A DNA stretch of 64,000 nt, taken from Ruminococcus flavefaciens (GTDB lineage: Bacteria; Bacillota; Clostridia; Oscillospirales; Ruminococcaceae). The DNA lies in the NCBI RefSeq assembly GCF_900116855.1, contig NZ_UETD01000010.1, positions 62,001 to 126,000 on the forward strand. Reading direction: 5' to 3'. A program made the position numbers and the translations under genes. Shown here piece by piece: positions 45,394 to 54,908 of this stretch (the stretch's first letter is position 1; every line of letters begins with the position of its first letter). The notes under the pieces were generated by a model. The model was not told the origin of the DNA. It ran no database searches and saw nothing but the letters and a program-made list of their open reading frames with translations.

Positions 45394-45796
45394 TTTAATT
45401 CCCCCTGAATAATGATTTGGTAAAATAAAACATTATTTTTTCTGATAATATCATTATACTGTCATTTTGCTACAAAAGTCAACTCACATAGCGCCGAAAA
45501 AGTGGACAAAATGACTGATTATTCGGGGGATTTTCCGCACGGCAGTTTTGATGCCGAAAAGGGGACGGGTTCTGAGGTTTTTATTTTACTATCCTGCGAT
45601 ATTTTTATAACAGCGTACTTATTTACAATATATATGTTTTTTACTGAATTTTATTACTTTCGGAAGTATCGGGCTTATACAGCATCACCAAAAAACAGCC
45701 CGAAATTTCAGTTGTTCAATTTAGACAAAAATATTGAAGTAAAATGTGGGATATGATATAATAAGTTTATCATTAAATACGGAGAGGGGTATTTTT
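45394..45796. other. Divergent intergenic region between two dockerin genes
   Basis: This 403-bp AT-rich gap separates the GH127 and CotH genes and must hold both promoters. Two GCCGAAAA..GGGAC-like segments occur (45493 and 45553). No credible ORF or clear regulator site was seen. Confidence 0.5.
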
Positions 45797-48436
45797 ATGA
45801 AATTTATTAAAAAAATGGGAAGCCTTGCCGCAGCCGTCATCATGATGGCTTCAATGCCCTGTATTGCAGCCTTTGCCGCGGCTGAGCAGGATGTGGCAGG
45901 GCTTTGGATAAACGAGGTCTGCACCCAGAACAAGAGCAGCTTCACCGACAGTCTCGGTAAGGCTTCCGACTGGATAGAGCTGTATAACGGCGGCAGCGAG
46001 GACATTGACCTTTCGGGCTTCGGATTGTCGGACAGCGCCGATGCGCCCATGAAGTTCGTTTTTCCGTCGGGCACTGTCATAAAAAGGGGGGAGCATCTTC
46101 TGCTGGCTGCCAGCAAGGATCAGCTCACCGAACTGAACACGGGCTTTGCGCTGAGCAAATCGGGCGAGACCCTTGTGCTGTCGGCTTCCGACGGCACCAT
46201 GCTCCAGACCGTCGAGGTGCCTGCACTTGCAGAGGACACCACCTACGGACGTACTCCCGACGGCGGCAGCAGCTTCGCAGTCATGGCTCCCACGCCTGCC
46301 GCTGCCAACCGCACTGCCCCTGCCGAGCCTGTTTTCTCGCTGGAGTCGGGCTTTTACAGCGCAGGCAGCGTGAACGAGCTGACCATAAGTTCCTCCGACA
46401 CCGTATACTACACCCTTGACGGCTCCGACCCCACCACATCCGAGACCGCCATTGTATACAGCGGCGCTGTGCCAATGTACGACAGGAGCATCGACGAGAA
46501 TGTGTACAGCAAGTATCAGCATCAGGACAACAGTCCCTATTCAGTTACCCTTAATCAGCGTTTTAACGCCAATCCCGAGAAGTTTGACAAGGCGACTGTC
46601 GTCAGGGCGGCTTCAAAGTCGGAGGACGGCTCATTCAGCAGAGTCGTCACCAAGACATTCTTCGTCATGAGCGATGACAAACTTGCCTATTATTCGGCGA
46701 TACCCGTAGTGTCACTGGTCACCGACCCCGATAACCTGTTCGACAAGGACAAGGGCATCTATGTTGCAGGTCAGCAGTATCTCGACTGGAAGAATAGTCC
46801 CGATTATGACCCGAGAAAGAGCGAATGGGACACGGATAACGTTGCCAATTTCTTCTCAAAGGGCAAGGAGTGGGAGCGCGAGGCTGACATCACCTACTTT
46901 AAGGACGGTGAGCTGGGCTTCTCACAGAAAATGGGAATACGCATCAAGGGTGCTTCCACAAGGAACAGTCAGACCAAGAGCTTCAATGTCTATGCGCGCA
47001 GCGAATACGGTGACTCAAAGCTTGATTATAAGCTCATTGACGACAATTACGCCGCCGATGACGGAAAGACCGTTAAGCGCTACGACTCATTCAGCCTGAG
47101 AGCTGTGGCGTGGGTGGACAGGATGAGAGAGCGTGTGGTACACTCCTCCCTCTGCGATATCCCCTCACTTGCCACCTATGACAGCGACAGGTGTATGCTG
47201 TTCATCGACGGCGAGCTCTGGGGAATGTACGAAATAATAGAAAAGTCCTCGGACTATTACATACAGTCCAACTACGGTGTGCCTGCCGAGAATGTTGTCA
47301 TGATAAAGAACGGCGAGGTGGAGGAGGGCACCGACAGCGACCTTGAGGAGCTTGAGGCTCTGGGAGAGTTCTGCCGCAAAAACGATATGACCTCTGCCGC
47401 CAACTATGAGTATGTGACCTCAAAGGTAGATGTGGAGAGTCTTATTGACTGCTACTGCGCAGGTCTGTATCTCGGCACATGGGACTGGCCCAACCACAAC
47501 TACCTCATGTGGAGAAACAGCGGCGAAGCCATAGAGGGAAATCCTTACAGCGACGGCAAGTGGAGATTCGGCTCCTTTGATTTCGACTACTCCGTGGGAC
47601 TGACCTATCAGAGCTTCGGCGGAGTTGAGGGCTATCAGTACGACAGCTTCCGCAAGATGGACAATTCACTGAAGGGTATGCCCACATCCATTTTTGCGGG
47701 ACTTCTGAAAAATCCTCAGTTCAGACAGCAGTTTGCTGACAGATTTTACTCATATGCATATTCCGTATTCGAGCCATCTAAGATGACGGCTGAGCTTGAC
47801 GACGAGGAAAACAGGTACATGGACTACATGACCATGACCGCATGGCGCTGGAACAACGGCAGACCAAATTCCGACTATAATACCTTCCTGTCACAGCAGA
47901 GGAGCTATTACCACAACGAAATGGAGAAAATGCGAACATTCTTCAAGCGCCGTGCAGAATACGCCGTTGAGGATATGCAGAACTATCTCGGCTTATCAAA
48001 GAATACCGCAACTGTGACCGTTACGGCGCAGGGTATGGGCTCACTTTCCGTGAACTCTGCCGATGCTGCATTTTCGGGCGGCGTCTGGACAGGCTCCTTT
48101 GACAGCGGAAAGACGGTAACCATTACAGCAAAGCCTGCCGATGGCTACACCTTTGCAGGCTGGTCGGGAGCAGTCAGCTCCGACTCCGCGACCATAACCG
48201 TTACCGCTGATAAAGCAGTAACTCTGGTCTGCACTTTCAATAAGACCGAGTACGGACGGGGCGATGTAAATATGGACGGCTCCGTAAATACTGCCGACCT
48301 TGTGTTCATGAGCCAATACCTGCTGGGACGGGAGGAGTTCACCCAAAAGCAGTCTGAGCTTGCGGACATGAATGAGGACGGCTCTGCTGATATATTTGAC
48401 ATGGTAAGCCTTCGCAAAGAGCTTCTTAAATCATAA
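45797..48436 (+). CDS. Dockerin-bearing CotH-kinase-like surface protein
   Basis: The 879-residue protein starts at the ATG at 45797 (GAGGGG upstream). Domains in order are a signal peptide and a lamin-tail domain (WINEVCTQNKSSF, SDWIELYNGGSEDIDLSGF). A chitobiase-like beta segment (YYTLDGSDPTTS) follows, then the CotH domain with the metal-binding FGSFDFDYSVG, an InlB-type B repeat (AKPADGYTFAGWSG), and a dockerin (GDVNMDGSVNTADLVFMSQY, then ADMNEDGSADIFDMVSLRK). CotH proteins are secretory-pathway kinases of spore coats. Dockerin-linked forms occur in ruminococcal cellulosomes, where their target is unknown. Confidence 0.9.
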   Translation: MKFIKKMGSLAAAVIMMASMPCIAAFAAAEQDVAGLWINEVCTQNKSSFTDSLGKASDWIELYNGGSEDIDLSGFGLSDSADAPMKFVFPSGTVIKRGEHLLLAASKDQLTELNTGFALSKSGETLVLSASDGTMLQTVEVPALAEDTTYGRTPDGGSSFAVMAPTPAAANRTAPAEPVFSLESGFYSAGSVNELTISSSDTVYYTLDGSDPTTSETAIVYSGAVPMYDRSIDENVYSKYQHQDNSPYSVTLNQRFNANPEKFDKATVVRAASKSEDGSFSRVVTKTFFVMSDDKLAYYSAIPVVSLVTDPDNLFDKDKGIYVAGQQYLDWKNSPDYDPRKSEWDTDNVANFFSKGKEWEREADITYFKDGELGFSQKMGIRIKGASTRNSQTKSFNVYARSEYGDSKLDYKLIDDNYAADDGKTVKRYDSFSLRAVAWVDRMRERVVHSSLCDIPSLATYDSDRCMLFIDGELWGMYEIIEKSSDYYIQSNYGVPAENVVMIKNGEVEEGTDSDLEELEALGEFCRKNDMTSAANYEYVTSKVDVESLIDCYCAGLYLGTWDWPNHNYLMWRNSGEAIEGNPYSDGKWRFGSFDFDYSVGLTYQSFGGVEGYQYDSFRKMDNSLKGMPTSIFAGLLKNPQFRQQFADRFYSYAYSVFEPSKMTAELDDEENRYMDYMTMTAWRWNNGRPNSDYNTFLSQQRSYYHNEMEKMRTFFKRRAEYAVEDMQNYLGLSKNTATVTVTAQGMGSLSVNSADAAFSGGVWTGSFDSGKTVTITAKPADGYTFAGWSGAVSSDSATITVTADKAVTLVCTFNKTEYGRGDVNMDGSVNTADLVFMSQYLLGREEFTQKQSELADMNEDGSADIFDMVSLRKELLKS

Positions 48437-48848
48437 TTTAGCGCATACGCGAAAAATTGGAAATGTAGGGGACGGCGTCCTCGACGTCCCGCAAAATTCA
48501 TATTATAGTGGCGACTATCATTCGCTCAATTAAGGGACGCCCTCACTTGCAGGGCGTCCCCTCTCAAAAAACAGTCCACCGGACTGTTTTTTGATTCACC
48601 CCTTGCGGAGCGCTTTGTTTTATTTCGTCGCCTTAAAAGCTGAAAGCGACGACCAGAGGCGCTGCCTCTGGACTCCGCCAAAGGAACACAGTCCCTTTGG
48701 AATCCCTTACATAGGCTCGGAGTACTTATTGCGCTGTAAGCGATGTACAAATACCATTTTTGATATTATTAAGCGAGTTTACGAGCGACAACGTGGCAAG
48801 CGGTCGAGCTGGCTCAGCTCGAAATTCCGATTTAGCTTAAAAAACAAT
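48437..48848. repeat. Intergenic repeat cluster
   Basis: The 481-bp gap after the CotH gene has no supported gene. It contains a TTAGCGCATACGCG palindrome remnant as at 2.3 kb, GGGGACGGCGTCC and GGGACGCC...GGCGTCCC stems, and a perfect AAAAACAGTCC-acc-GGACTGTTTTT stem. CCAGAGGCGCTGCCTCTGG and related AGTCCCTTTGGA palindromes follow. ORFs that read through are artefacts of the repeat. Confidence 0.65.
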
Positions 48849-48882
48849 GCCCCTGAACGTGACAAGACGCTCAGGGGCAAAC
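48849..48882. terminator. Terminator of the BspA/peptide operon
   Basis: GCCCCTGA...TCAGGGGC forms an extended stem with A/T-rich flanks on both sides, 36 bp past the small peptide gene on the minus strand. Confidence 0.8.
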
Positions 48883-48917
48883 TTTTATATGTTTGTCTTT
48901 CTTAACACCGAGTTTTT

Positions 48918-49013
48918 TTAAACGGGCGGAAGCTCAGGGTCGCTTGTGGTTATTACGTCCTCGGAAGCGAACACGATGAGTTCCATTTCGGGAGCTGTAT
49001 ATTTTTCCTTCAT
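48918..49013 (-). CDS. 31-residue peptide with DVITTS motif
   Basis: A 31-codon ORF lies 18 bp downstream of the BspA-like gene on the same strand. It has an AAAGGA RBS about 10 bp before the ATG and precedes the operon terminator. The peptide begins MKEKYTAPEMELIVF and ends EDVITTSDPELPPV. From memory, short ORFs with a hydrophobic ELIVF segment followed by EDVITTS recur in gut Clostridia, with unknown function. It could be an intracellular peptide, a signalling peptide, or a ribosomally made peptide precursor. No modification enzyme is nearby. Confidence 0.6.
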   Translation of the reverse strand: MKEKYTAPEMELIVFASEDVITTSDPELPPV

Positions 49014-49031
49014 AGCTGTTTATCCTTTCCT

Positions 49032-51560
49032 TTATTTTACATAGTCGGCTGCTGCCTTTGCATAGAGGTATGCGGAAGCTGCTGCCTGTTCGAGTGCATC
49101 CTTGCGAGCGGGATCGTTCTTGATTATACGGTATACATAGGACATGGGCGTTAGCGAGTATTCTCTGCCGTCGATGGAAACGGTGTGTCTGTCAAGGAGG
49201 CGCTGAGCCGCAATGTTGGAGAGCTCATAATACTGATTGCCGTTCTTCATCTTTGGAGCAGCCTTTTTGCCGTCTATGAGCACGTTTTTGCTTTCGGTGT
49301 ATATCCTGAGAGCGGTTGCGGAGTTGAGCACGAGAGATATCTTCACATCATCTCCGAGTGTGGTGGAGTGCTCGGCGATCATAACATTTTTGTCCTCATC
49401 GCTCATATCTGTTACGGTATAGGATGTGCCGCTGAAGTAATTCTCGGCGGAATTGCAGTAATTTGTGAGCTTATCGAGGAGCTCGATCAGCTTTGCATAT
49501 GTGGTGCTGTCGTTATTGTATAATCTGAGATAATCGCCGACAAGATCGCTTACAGAGTGCTTGTAGGTGCTGTAACTGATGATCTCGCGCTTTGAATCGA
49601 TAAGGTTTATCTGTCTGCCGCTGCCGTTGTAGAAGCTGTAAGCTATGGGCTCATGGGACTGTGTGGCATTGATGTAGTACTCGGCGGTATACTGTCCGTC
49701 AGCATTCTTTTCAAGCTCTGAAACGTCTATCTTCTTCTCGCCTGCGGGGCCGTTTATAACAACGGTTTTCAGGTCGGTATTGGTCGTGAAAGCGACGCGC
49801 ATACCGATGAGTCCCTTGTCGAGAAGGAGCTGAACGCTCTCGCAGGTTACATTGTAGGCAGGGCAGTTCTCCAGTATATCCTTCTGGTTGATGTAGGACT
49901 TAGAGGTACCGAAGCTGGTAACATCAAGGTCTTTGAGGGATGTACAGTTCTGGAACATACTTGCCAGCTGATCTGCCTTTGAAGTGTTGAAATTTCTCAG
50001 ATCGAGGTGGTCGAGGTTTGAACAGCCGAAGAACATATAGGGCATATAAAGCACATTGCTTGTATCAAAGCTGCTGAGATCGGCACTCTCCAGAGCGGAG
50101 CAGCCAAAGAACAGATATCCCATGTGAGTTACCTTTGAGGTGTCAAAGCTGCTGAGGTCGACGCTTTTCAGTGCGCGGCAGCCGCTGAACATACGCTGTA
50201 TATCTGTTGCTGATGAGGTATTGAAGCCGCTGAGGTCGATCTCCTCCAGTGAGGTGCAGTTGGAGAACATTCCGTTCATGACGGTGACTTTGGGATTTTC
50301 AAAGCTGCTGAGGTTTATTTCCTTCAATGAGCGGCAGCCGCTGAACATATTTATCATATTTGTTGCAGACGAGGTGTCAAAGGACGAGAGATCGAGTTCC
50401 CCCAGAGACTCACAGCTGTCGAATGCATATGACATAGTTTTTACATTTGAAGTATCGAACGAGCTGAGATCAAGTGAAGTCAGTTTTTTGCAGCTTCTGA
50501 AGGTATTGGTCATATCTGTTACTCTTGAGGTATCAAAGCCTGAGAGATCGAGTGCCTCCAGTGAATAGCAGTTCATGAATGTGCTGTTAAGGCTGATGAC
50601 ATTTGAGGTATCGAAGCTGCTGAGGTCAACATCGGTCAGACTCTCGCAGCCGAGGAATATATTGCTTATCATTTTAACATTATGTGTATCAAAACTGCTG
50701 AGGTCCAGCGTTTTCAGATTTTTGCAGTACTCGAACATACCTGTGAGATACTCGGCTTTTGATGTGTCAAAGCTGCTGAGATCGAGGCTTTCCAGTGATG
50801 AACAGCCGCTGAACATATACCTGAAGCTTGTGGCGTTTGAGGTGTCGAAACGGCTCAGGTCTAACTCCTTCAGGTTTGAGCAGTTCCTGAACATACTATT
50901 GAATTCCTCAGCATTTTTCGTATAAATATTGGACATATCAATATATTCGAGAGAGGGGCAGTCAGAGAACATTCCGATGAACGTCTTTCCCGAGAATGTA
51001 TAGAAGCTGCTGAGGTCAAGCTTTTTGAGTGAAGAGCAGTTGCTGAACATACCTGCAAAGTTCTGTACCTTTGTAGTATCGAAGCCGCTCAGATCAAGGT
51101 CTGTCAGCAAATTGATTCCGCTGAACATATTCCCCATATCTATGACCTTTCCTGTGTTCCAGCTGCTGAGATCAAGCTTTTTAACGGAGGTACACCCGTT
51201 GAACATACAGTACATATCGGTGACCTTTGAGGTATCGGCATTGGCAAGGTCCATTTCCTCAGCTCTGAATGCATAGAACATTCCGCGGCAGTCCTGAGGG
51301 AAAACTGTGCCCTCCTCGCAGACTACTTTTTTGACAGCGTTGTTGCTGCCCCACTTTTGTACGTCGCTTTTAACTACGTTTCCGCTGAGCGTGAGAGTCA
51401 TTGTTACTTCATCGAATGAAGCTGTTGAAGTGTCTTCTGCATTTGCGGTCAGTGCGCTGCCAAAAAGGGATTTGCTGCCGACAGGTGCGGTGACAGCTCC
51501 TCCCAGCAGAGCGACTGCCATTATTGCAGCGATAGTTTTCTGCATTAGTTTTCTTTCCAT
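49032..51560 (-). CDS. Secreted BspA-like leucine-rich-repeat protein
   Basis: The 842-residue protein has a signal peptide (residues 1-40) and a long array of about 20 DUF285-type repeats of 23-24 residues. The core unit resembles DLSSFDTSNVTSLNSMFSGC. BspA-like LRR proteins bind host proteins or other bacteria. The C-terminal domain of about 230 residues (from AFTTNTDLKTVVING to the end) lacks a recognised anchor or dockerin. The repeats make the opposite strand open in several frames. GGAG precedes the ATG. The small peptide gene follows in the same transcript. Confidence 0.9.
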   Translation of the reverse strand: MERKLMQKTIAAIMAVALLGGAVTAPVGSKSLFGSALTANAEDTSTASFDEVTMTLTLSGNVVKSDVQKWGSNNAVKKVVCEEGTVFPQDCRGMFYAFRAEEMDLANADTSKVTDMYCMFNGCTSVKKLDLSSWNTGKVIDMGNMFSGINLLTDLDLSGFDTTKVQNFAGMFSNCSSLKKLDLSSFYTFSGKTFIGMFSDCPSLEYIDMSNIYTKNAEEFNSMFRNCSNLKELDLSRFDTSNATSFRYMFSGCSSLESLDLSSFDTSKAEYLTGMFEYCKNLKTLDLSSFDTHNVKMISNIFLGCESLTDVDLSSFDTSNVISLNSTFMNCYSLEALDLSGFDTSRVTDMTNTFRSCKKLTSLDLSSFDTSNVKTMSYAFDSCESLGELDLSSFDTSSATNMINMFSGCRSLKEINLSSFENPKVTVMNGMFSNCTSLEEIDLSGFNTSSATDIQRMFSGCRALKSVDLSSFDTSKVTHMGYLFFGCSALESADLSSFDTSNVLYMPYMFFGCSNLDHLDLRNFNTSKADQLASMFQNCTSLKDLDVTSFGTSKSYINQKDILENCPAYNVTCESVQLLLDKGLIGMRVAFTTNTDLKTVVINGPAGEKKIDVSELEKNADGQYTAEYYINATQSHEPIAYSFYNGSGRQINLIDSKREIISYSTYKHSVSDLVGDYLRLYNNDSTTYAKLIELLDKLTNYCNSAENYFSGTSYTVTDMSDEDKNVMIAEHSTTLGDDVKISLVLNSATALRIYTESKNVLIDGKKAAPKMKNGNQYYELSNIAAQRLLDRHTVSIDGREYSLTPMSYVYRIIKNDPARKDALEQAAASAYLYAKAAADYVK

Positions 51561-51843
51561 TGCTAAAGCTCCTTTTTATTGAATTTTGCGGCAGCAGCCA
51601 TATGTGGGTGAAATTATCTCTGCTGCCATCACGAACGGGAGCACTGCACCCGTCAAGGCGGAAAAGTTACGGTGCTGCCTTGATGACTGCAATGCATGAT
51701 ACATCAATCTTACCACATATGAAGCCTGATGTCAAGGCGTATTTTGCTATATATCGCCTTTTGTAACAGGACAGCTCACCCTTCGGATTGACATAACGAT
51801 GATACTATGATATAATTTTACTTGATTAAAAGGCGGTGATAAA

Positions 51844-53043
51844 ATGTCAGATGTGAGAGAATACAAGTGTCCGTCCTGCGGAGCACCGATGCAGTTTGAT
51901 ATTGAGGCGCAGTGCATGGTTTGCAGCTTCTGTTCAGGCAGATACGACCTTGATTATATACGTTCACATTTCAACGAAGTCACAGATGAGAAGCTCTCGG
52001 ACTTTGACTGGGTAGAGCGCACAAAATATGTGTGGGAGCCCGATGTGTTGGAACAGCTTGCGGAGTACACCTGCTCCTCATGCGGCGGCAATATCATAAC
52101 GAAGAATATAATTTCCTCCGCAAGATGTCCGTTCTGCGGACATGATGTGGTTATATCGTCAAATTTTGACGGAGACCTGCGTCCCGACAGAGTCATACCA
52201 TTCAGCCGCAGTGCAGAGGAATTTGCGGAAAAATACAGAGAGAGGATAGCAAGTGCGGAATATGCTCCCAAGGAGTTCAGCGATCCCTCGGTGACGGATA
52301 GGATCGTGGGCTGCTATGTGCCCATATGGCTTTACAGCTTTAACTGCGGTACAGATGTGGGAACTCGCGGAAAAGTGGACTTCAGGATAAAGGACTACCC
52401 TATACTGGGAACCGATATCAAGAGGGATATCTTCTATTCTGTGGCTCCATTCATGTATGAGGACTCCGAGCCCTTTACGGAATCCTGCCTTACGGGATAT
52501 TTTGCCAGCCGCTACTCCATAGGAGCGGAACACGCCATGGCAAAAGCCGATGAGGAAGCTCTGGGGGTATGTTCTGCAAGGGCGGCGTCGATCGTGGGAG
52601 GAGACTATATCCCCGGTCAGATGAAAACAAAGTCCTCTGTCAGCCATAAGGAGCTGACATACTTCCTTGTGCCCGTATGGTTCCTGAACGTTGCATACAA
52701 GGGCGTGGATTATACTTTTGCCATGAACAGTCAGACAGGAGAATTTGCCTCTCCGAAGGTGCCGCTGAATTACAAGTCAAAGCTGCATTTCTTCATGTTA
52801 TTCGCTTTTCTTGAGGTGCTGACCCTGATACTGTCATTCATGTGGCTCAAGATGGACAGTATCTCTGTTCTGGGAGCGATCGGCATTACTTTGTTCTTTG
52901 TAATATTTTTCGCTACAACTCCTGTTTTCATAGTGTCAATGATACTGCATCATTTTTTGTCAAAGAAGAAGGTTGGCGGACTGAAACAGGGCAGCGAGCC
53001 GAATGTTGCAAGTATAGCAGGCTTCATCACGCAGGTCAGATAG
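51844..53043 (+). CDS. Double zinc-ribbon protein with membrane hairpin
   Basis: The 399-residue protein opens with two zinc ribbons: CPSCGAP...CSFC and CSSCGGN...CPFCGHD. A conserved domain follows (GDLRPDRVIPFSRSAEEF, VGCYVPIWLYSFNC, VPVWFLNVAYKGVDYTFAMN), ending in two membrane helices. The arrangement is seen in Firmicute TFIIB-type zinc ribbon-containing proteins of unknown function. It is monocistronic, with a TATAAT about 35 bp upstream and a strong terminator after it. Confidence 0.75.
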   Translation: MSDVREYKCPSCGAPMQFDIEAQCMVCSFCSGRYDLDYIRSHFNEVTDEKLSDFDWVERTKYVWEPDVLEQLAEYTCSSCGGNIITKNIISSARCPFCGHDVVISSNFDGDLRPDRVIPFSRSAEEFAEKYRERIASAEYAPKEFSDPSVTDRIVGCYVPIWLYSFNCGTDVGTRGKVDFRIKDYPILGTDIKRDIFYSVAPFMYEDSEPFTESCLTGYFASRYSIGAEHAMAKADEEALGVCSARAASIVGGDYIPGQMKTKSSVSHKELTYFLVPVWFLNVAYKGVDYTFAMNSQTGEFASPKVPLNYKSKLHFFMLFAFLEVLTLILSFMWLKMDSISVLGAIGITLFFVIFFATTPVFIVSMILHHFLSKKKVGGLKQGSEPNVASIAGFITQVR

Positions 53044-53065
53044 CGCAAATATCGGCAAATAACAA

Positions 53066-53101
53066 GCCCCGAGGCGTTTTGTAACGCTTCGGGGCGCTTT
53101 T
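53066..53101. terminator. Bidirectional terminator
   Basis: GCCCCGAGGCGTT-ttgt-AACGCTTCGGGGC forms a 13-bp stem (one G-T pair) between convergent genes. Confidence 0.9.
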
Positions 53102-54825
53102 TATGTTCTTTCAAGCCTCTGCTTGAATTCCTCTTTGTTTGTCCTTGATACGCGGAGTTCCTCCCTGTCGGACATGACCGCCAGTATGGAGCGGTCAGGC
53201 TCCACCTTGTAGCCCACGGTCTTGTTCATATTCACAAGGACAGAACGTGATATGCGGAAGAAGTTCTTATGGGTCAGCTGCTCCTCCAGCTCGAAAAGCC
53301 GCTGCTTTATCTCGTACTTGCCGTTTTTCATGGCGGCAAAGACCTTTTTCTCGTATGACTCGAAGTACAGCACGTTCTCGAGGTGGACCTTGGTCATGGA
53401 GCTGTTGTGCATTACCAGTATCGTTGCAGAGGGGGTTTTTACCTCGCTGACCGTGGGGACGACATCAGTCTGAGCAGGCACAGACCTTGTCTCCTCCGCA
53501 GGCGGAAGCTGCTGGCGGACATTGAGTATCTCTGCGCCTATGGCTAACCTGTTTGCAAAGACCTTGGCGTGACGGGTGTACAGCTCGGGACCTGCGTAGC
53601 CTATGGTCATGAAGCCGTATATGCGTTTGTCAAATACCAGCGGCAGTATGTATATATTCTGAATAGCGCCGTATGAGAACATATCGGGATAGATGGAGTC
53701 GGCGCGGAAAACAGCAGTCTCGCCGTTGAGCAGGTAGTCCTTCAGGAAGATGCATTTTGCAAAGCGGTCGTACTGTTCCATGAGGTTTACGCTGAGACTG
53801 ATGTGATCGCGGATAAGGTACTTGTGGTTCTTGATGAACAGCGACAGCTCTTTCTGGGAGCTGACCTTGTAAAGCTTCTCCTCGAAAAGGCTGTTGCGGA
53901 ACTCCATTTCACAGCGCTCATTGCTGTTGAGAGCGTCAAGCTTTGCGCGGACGTTCAGCAGGCTTTTTCTGCCGCAGCCGCAGCTGTCTCCCGTTATGAC
54001 GCTGTGTTTTTTCTGCTTGGGCAGCTGGGGAGCTCGTCCCGTTATCAGCGAATGGAGCAGGGACACGGCGCGCTGTCCGCAGAAGTGGGTATCCGCGGTA
54101 AATGTAGTGATGGAGACTGCGCTGTTTGAGGCGTATGAGGAATCATCAAAGCCCGTAACAAGTATATCCTCGGGGACGCGGAGCCCTGCAAAGAACAGCT
54201 GCTTTATGAGGGCATAGGCTATCTCGTCATTGAGACATACAATGGCATCGGGCTTTTCCAGAGTGCCGCAGGCGATATCCTTTGCCACAGCCTTTGCTCC
54301 CGATATCCAGTACCCTCCGTAGAGCAGATTGTCCTCATCGCAGGGGATACCGCGGCTTTTCAGCACATTCACAAAGCCGTCTATGCGTTCATCGGCAATG
54401 CCCTTTTCACCGCCGAGACAGTAAAGGGTGCGGCAGCCGTGGACGTCTGTGAGGTGCTCCACCACCTTCTCGAAGTTCTTCTGATTATCCATGCCTATGA
54501 CGTTGGGCAGCACATTTGAGCTTCCGATGACTACCACGGGGCAGCTGCAATTCTCGCGGAGAGATTTTTCGATAGGCGGAATGAGGCTCTTGTGGTTTGA
54601 AAAGGTATGCTCGACGAAGATAACACCGTCAAAGCGGTCGTAGTCGATGAGACTGTATACCCACTCCTCGTTATTGGTGTACAGCTCGCCGGTCTGGGGC
54701 ATGGAAAAGGTAAATGTGCGGTAGCCGCAGGCGTTTGCCTGAGACTGTATGCCTGTGAGGAAAGCGTCGTTATAGTCTTCCCTGATATCTGAGAATATTA
54801 CTGCAATAGATCTGTGTGATGACAT
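53101..54825 (-). CDS. One-piece regulator: LacI-type sensor domain fused to LytTR
   Basis: The 574-residue protein begins directly with a periplasmic-binding-like ligand domain of the LacI/PurR type (AVIFSDIREDYNDAFLTG, DGVIFVEHTF, then PDAIVCLNDEIAYALIKQ and VTGFDDSSYA). It lacks the usual N-terminal LacI helix-turn-helix. A GAF-like region (about 300-440) follows, then a C-terminal LytTR DNA-binding domain (VLYFESYEKKVFA, FFRISRSVLVNMNKT). It would sense a small molecule, possibly a sugar, and bind direct repeats through LytTR. AGGAGGG precedes the ATG. It is divergent from a secreted-protein gene across a LytTR-like repeat array. Confidence 0.85.
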   Translation of the reverse strand: MSSHRSIAVIFSDIREDYNDAFLTGIQSQANACGYRTFTFSMPQTGELYTNNEEWVYSLIDYDRFDGVIFVEHTFSNHKSLIPPIEKSLRENCSCPVVVIGSSNVLPNVIGMDNQKNFEKVVEHLTDVHGCRTLYCLGGEKGIADERIDGFVNVLKSRGIPCDEDNLLYGGYWISGAKAVAKDIACGTLEKPDAIVCLNDEIAYALIKQLFFAGLRVPEDILVTGFDDSSYASNSAVSITTFTADTHFCGQRAVSLLHSLITGRAPQLPKQKKHSVITGDSCGCGRKSLLNVRAKLDALNSNERCEMEFRNSLFEEKLYKVSSQKELSLFIKNHKYLIRDHISLSVNLMEQYDRFAKCIFLKDYLLNGETAVFRADSIYPDMFSYGAIQNIYILPLVFDKRIYGFMTIGYAGPELYTRHAKVFANRLAIGAEILNVRQQLPPAEETRSVPAQTDVVPTVSEVKTPSATILVMHNSSMTKVHLENVLYFESYEKKVFAAMKNGKYEIKQRLFELEEQLTHKNFFRISRSVLVNMNKTVGYKVEPDRSILAVMSDREELRVSRTNKEEFKQRLERT

Positions 54826-54908
54826 GGTAAAGCCCTCCTGCTCCTTATAGTGTGATGATCTTCAGATCGTATAATGAGTTTTTGTAATGGATGAATGGTA
54901 TATTTCTG

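Noticed and set aside
45493..45570. GCCGAAAA / GGGAC-like segments as a third LytTR array
   Set aside because: Spacing is irregular (about 24 and 35 bp) and the units match poorly.
45502..45756. 84-residue ORF upstream of the CotH gene
   Set aside because: AT-rich, no RBS, starts at a GTG, aromatic-rich product without domain; better explained as promoter DNA.
48591..48905. 104-residue plus-strand ORF
   Set aside because: It reads through several palindromes and the terminator and has no RBS; it is a product of the repeat cluster.
50140..50925. Plus-strand ORFs opposite the BspA-like gene
   Set aside because: Periodic Leu/Ser/Arg translations mirror the LRR repeat codons.
42145..53043. Whole extracellular region considered as a recently acquired island
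   Set aside because: No integrase, tRNA boundary, or attachment repeats were seen, and codon style looks like its neighbours.
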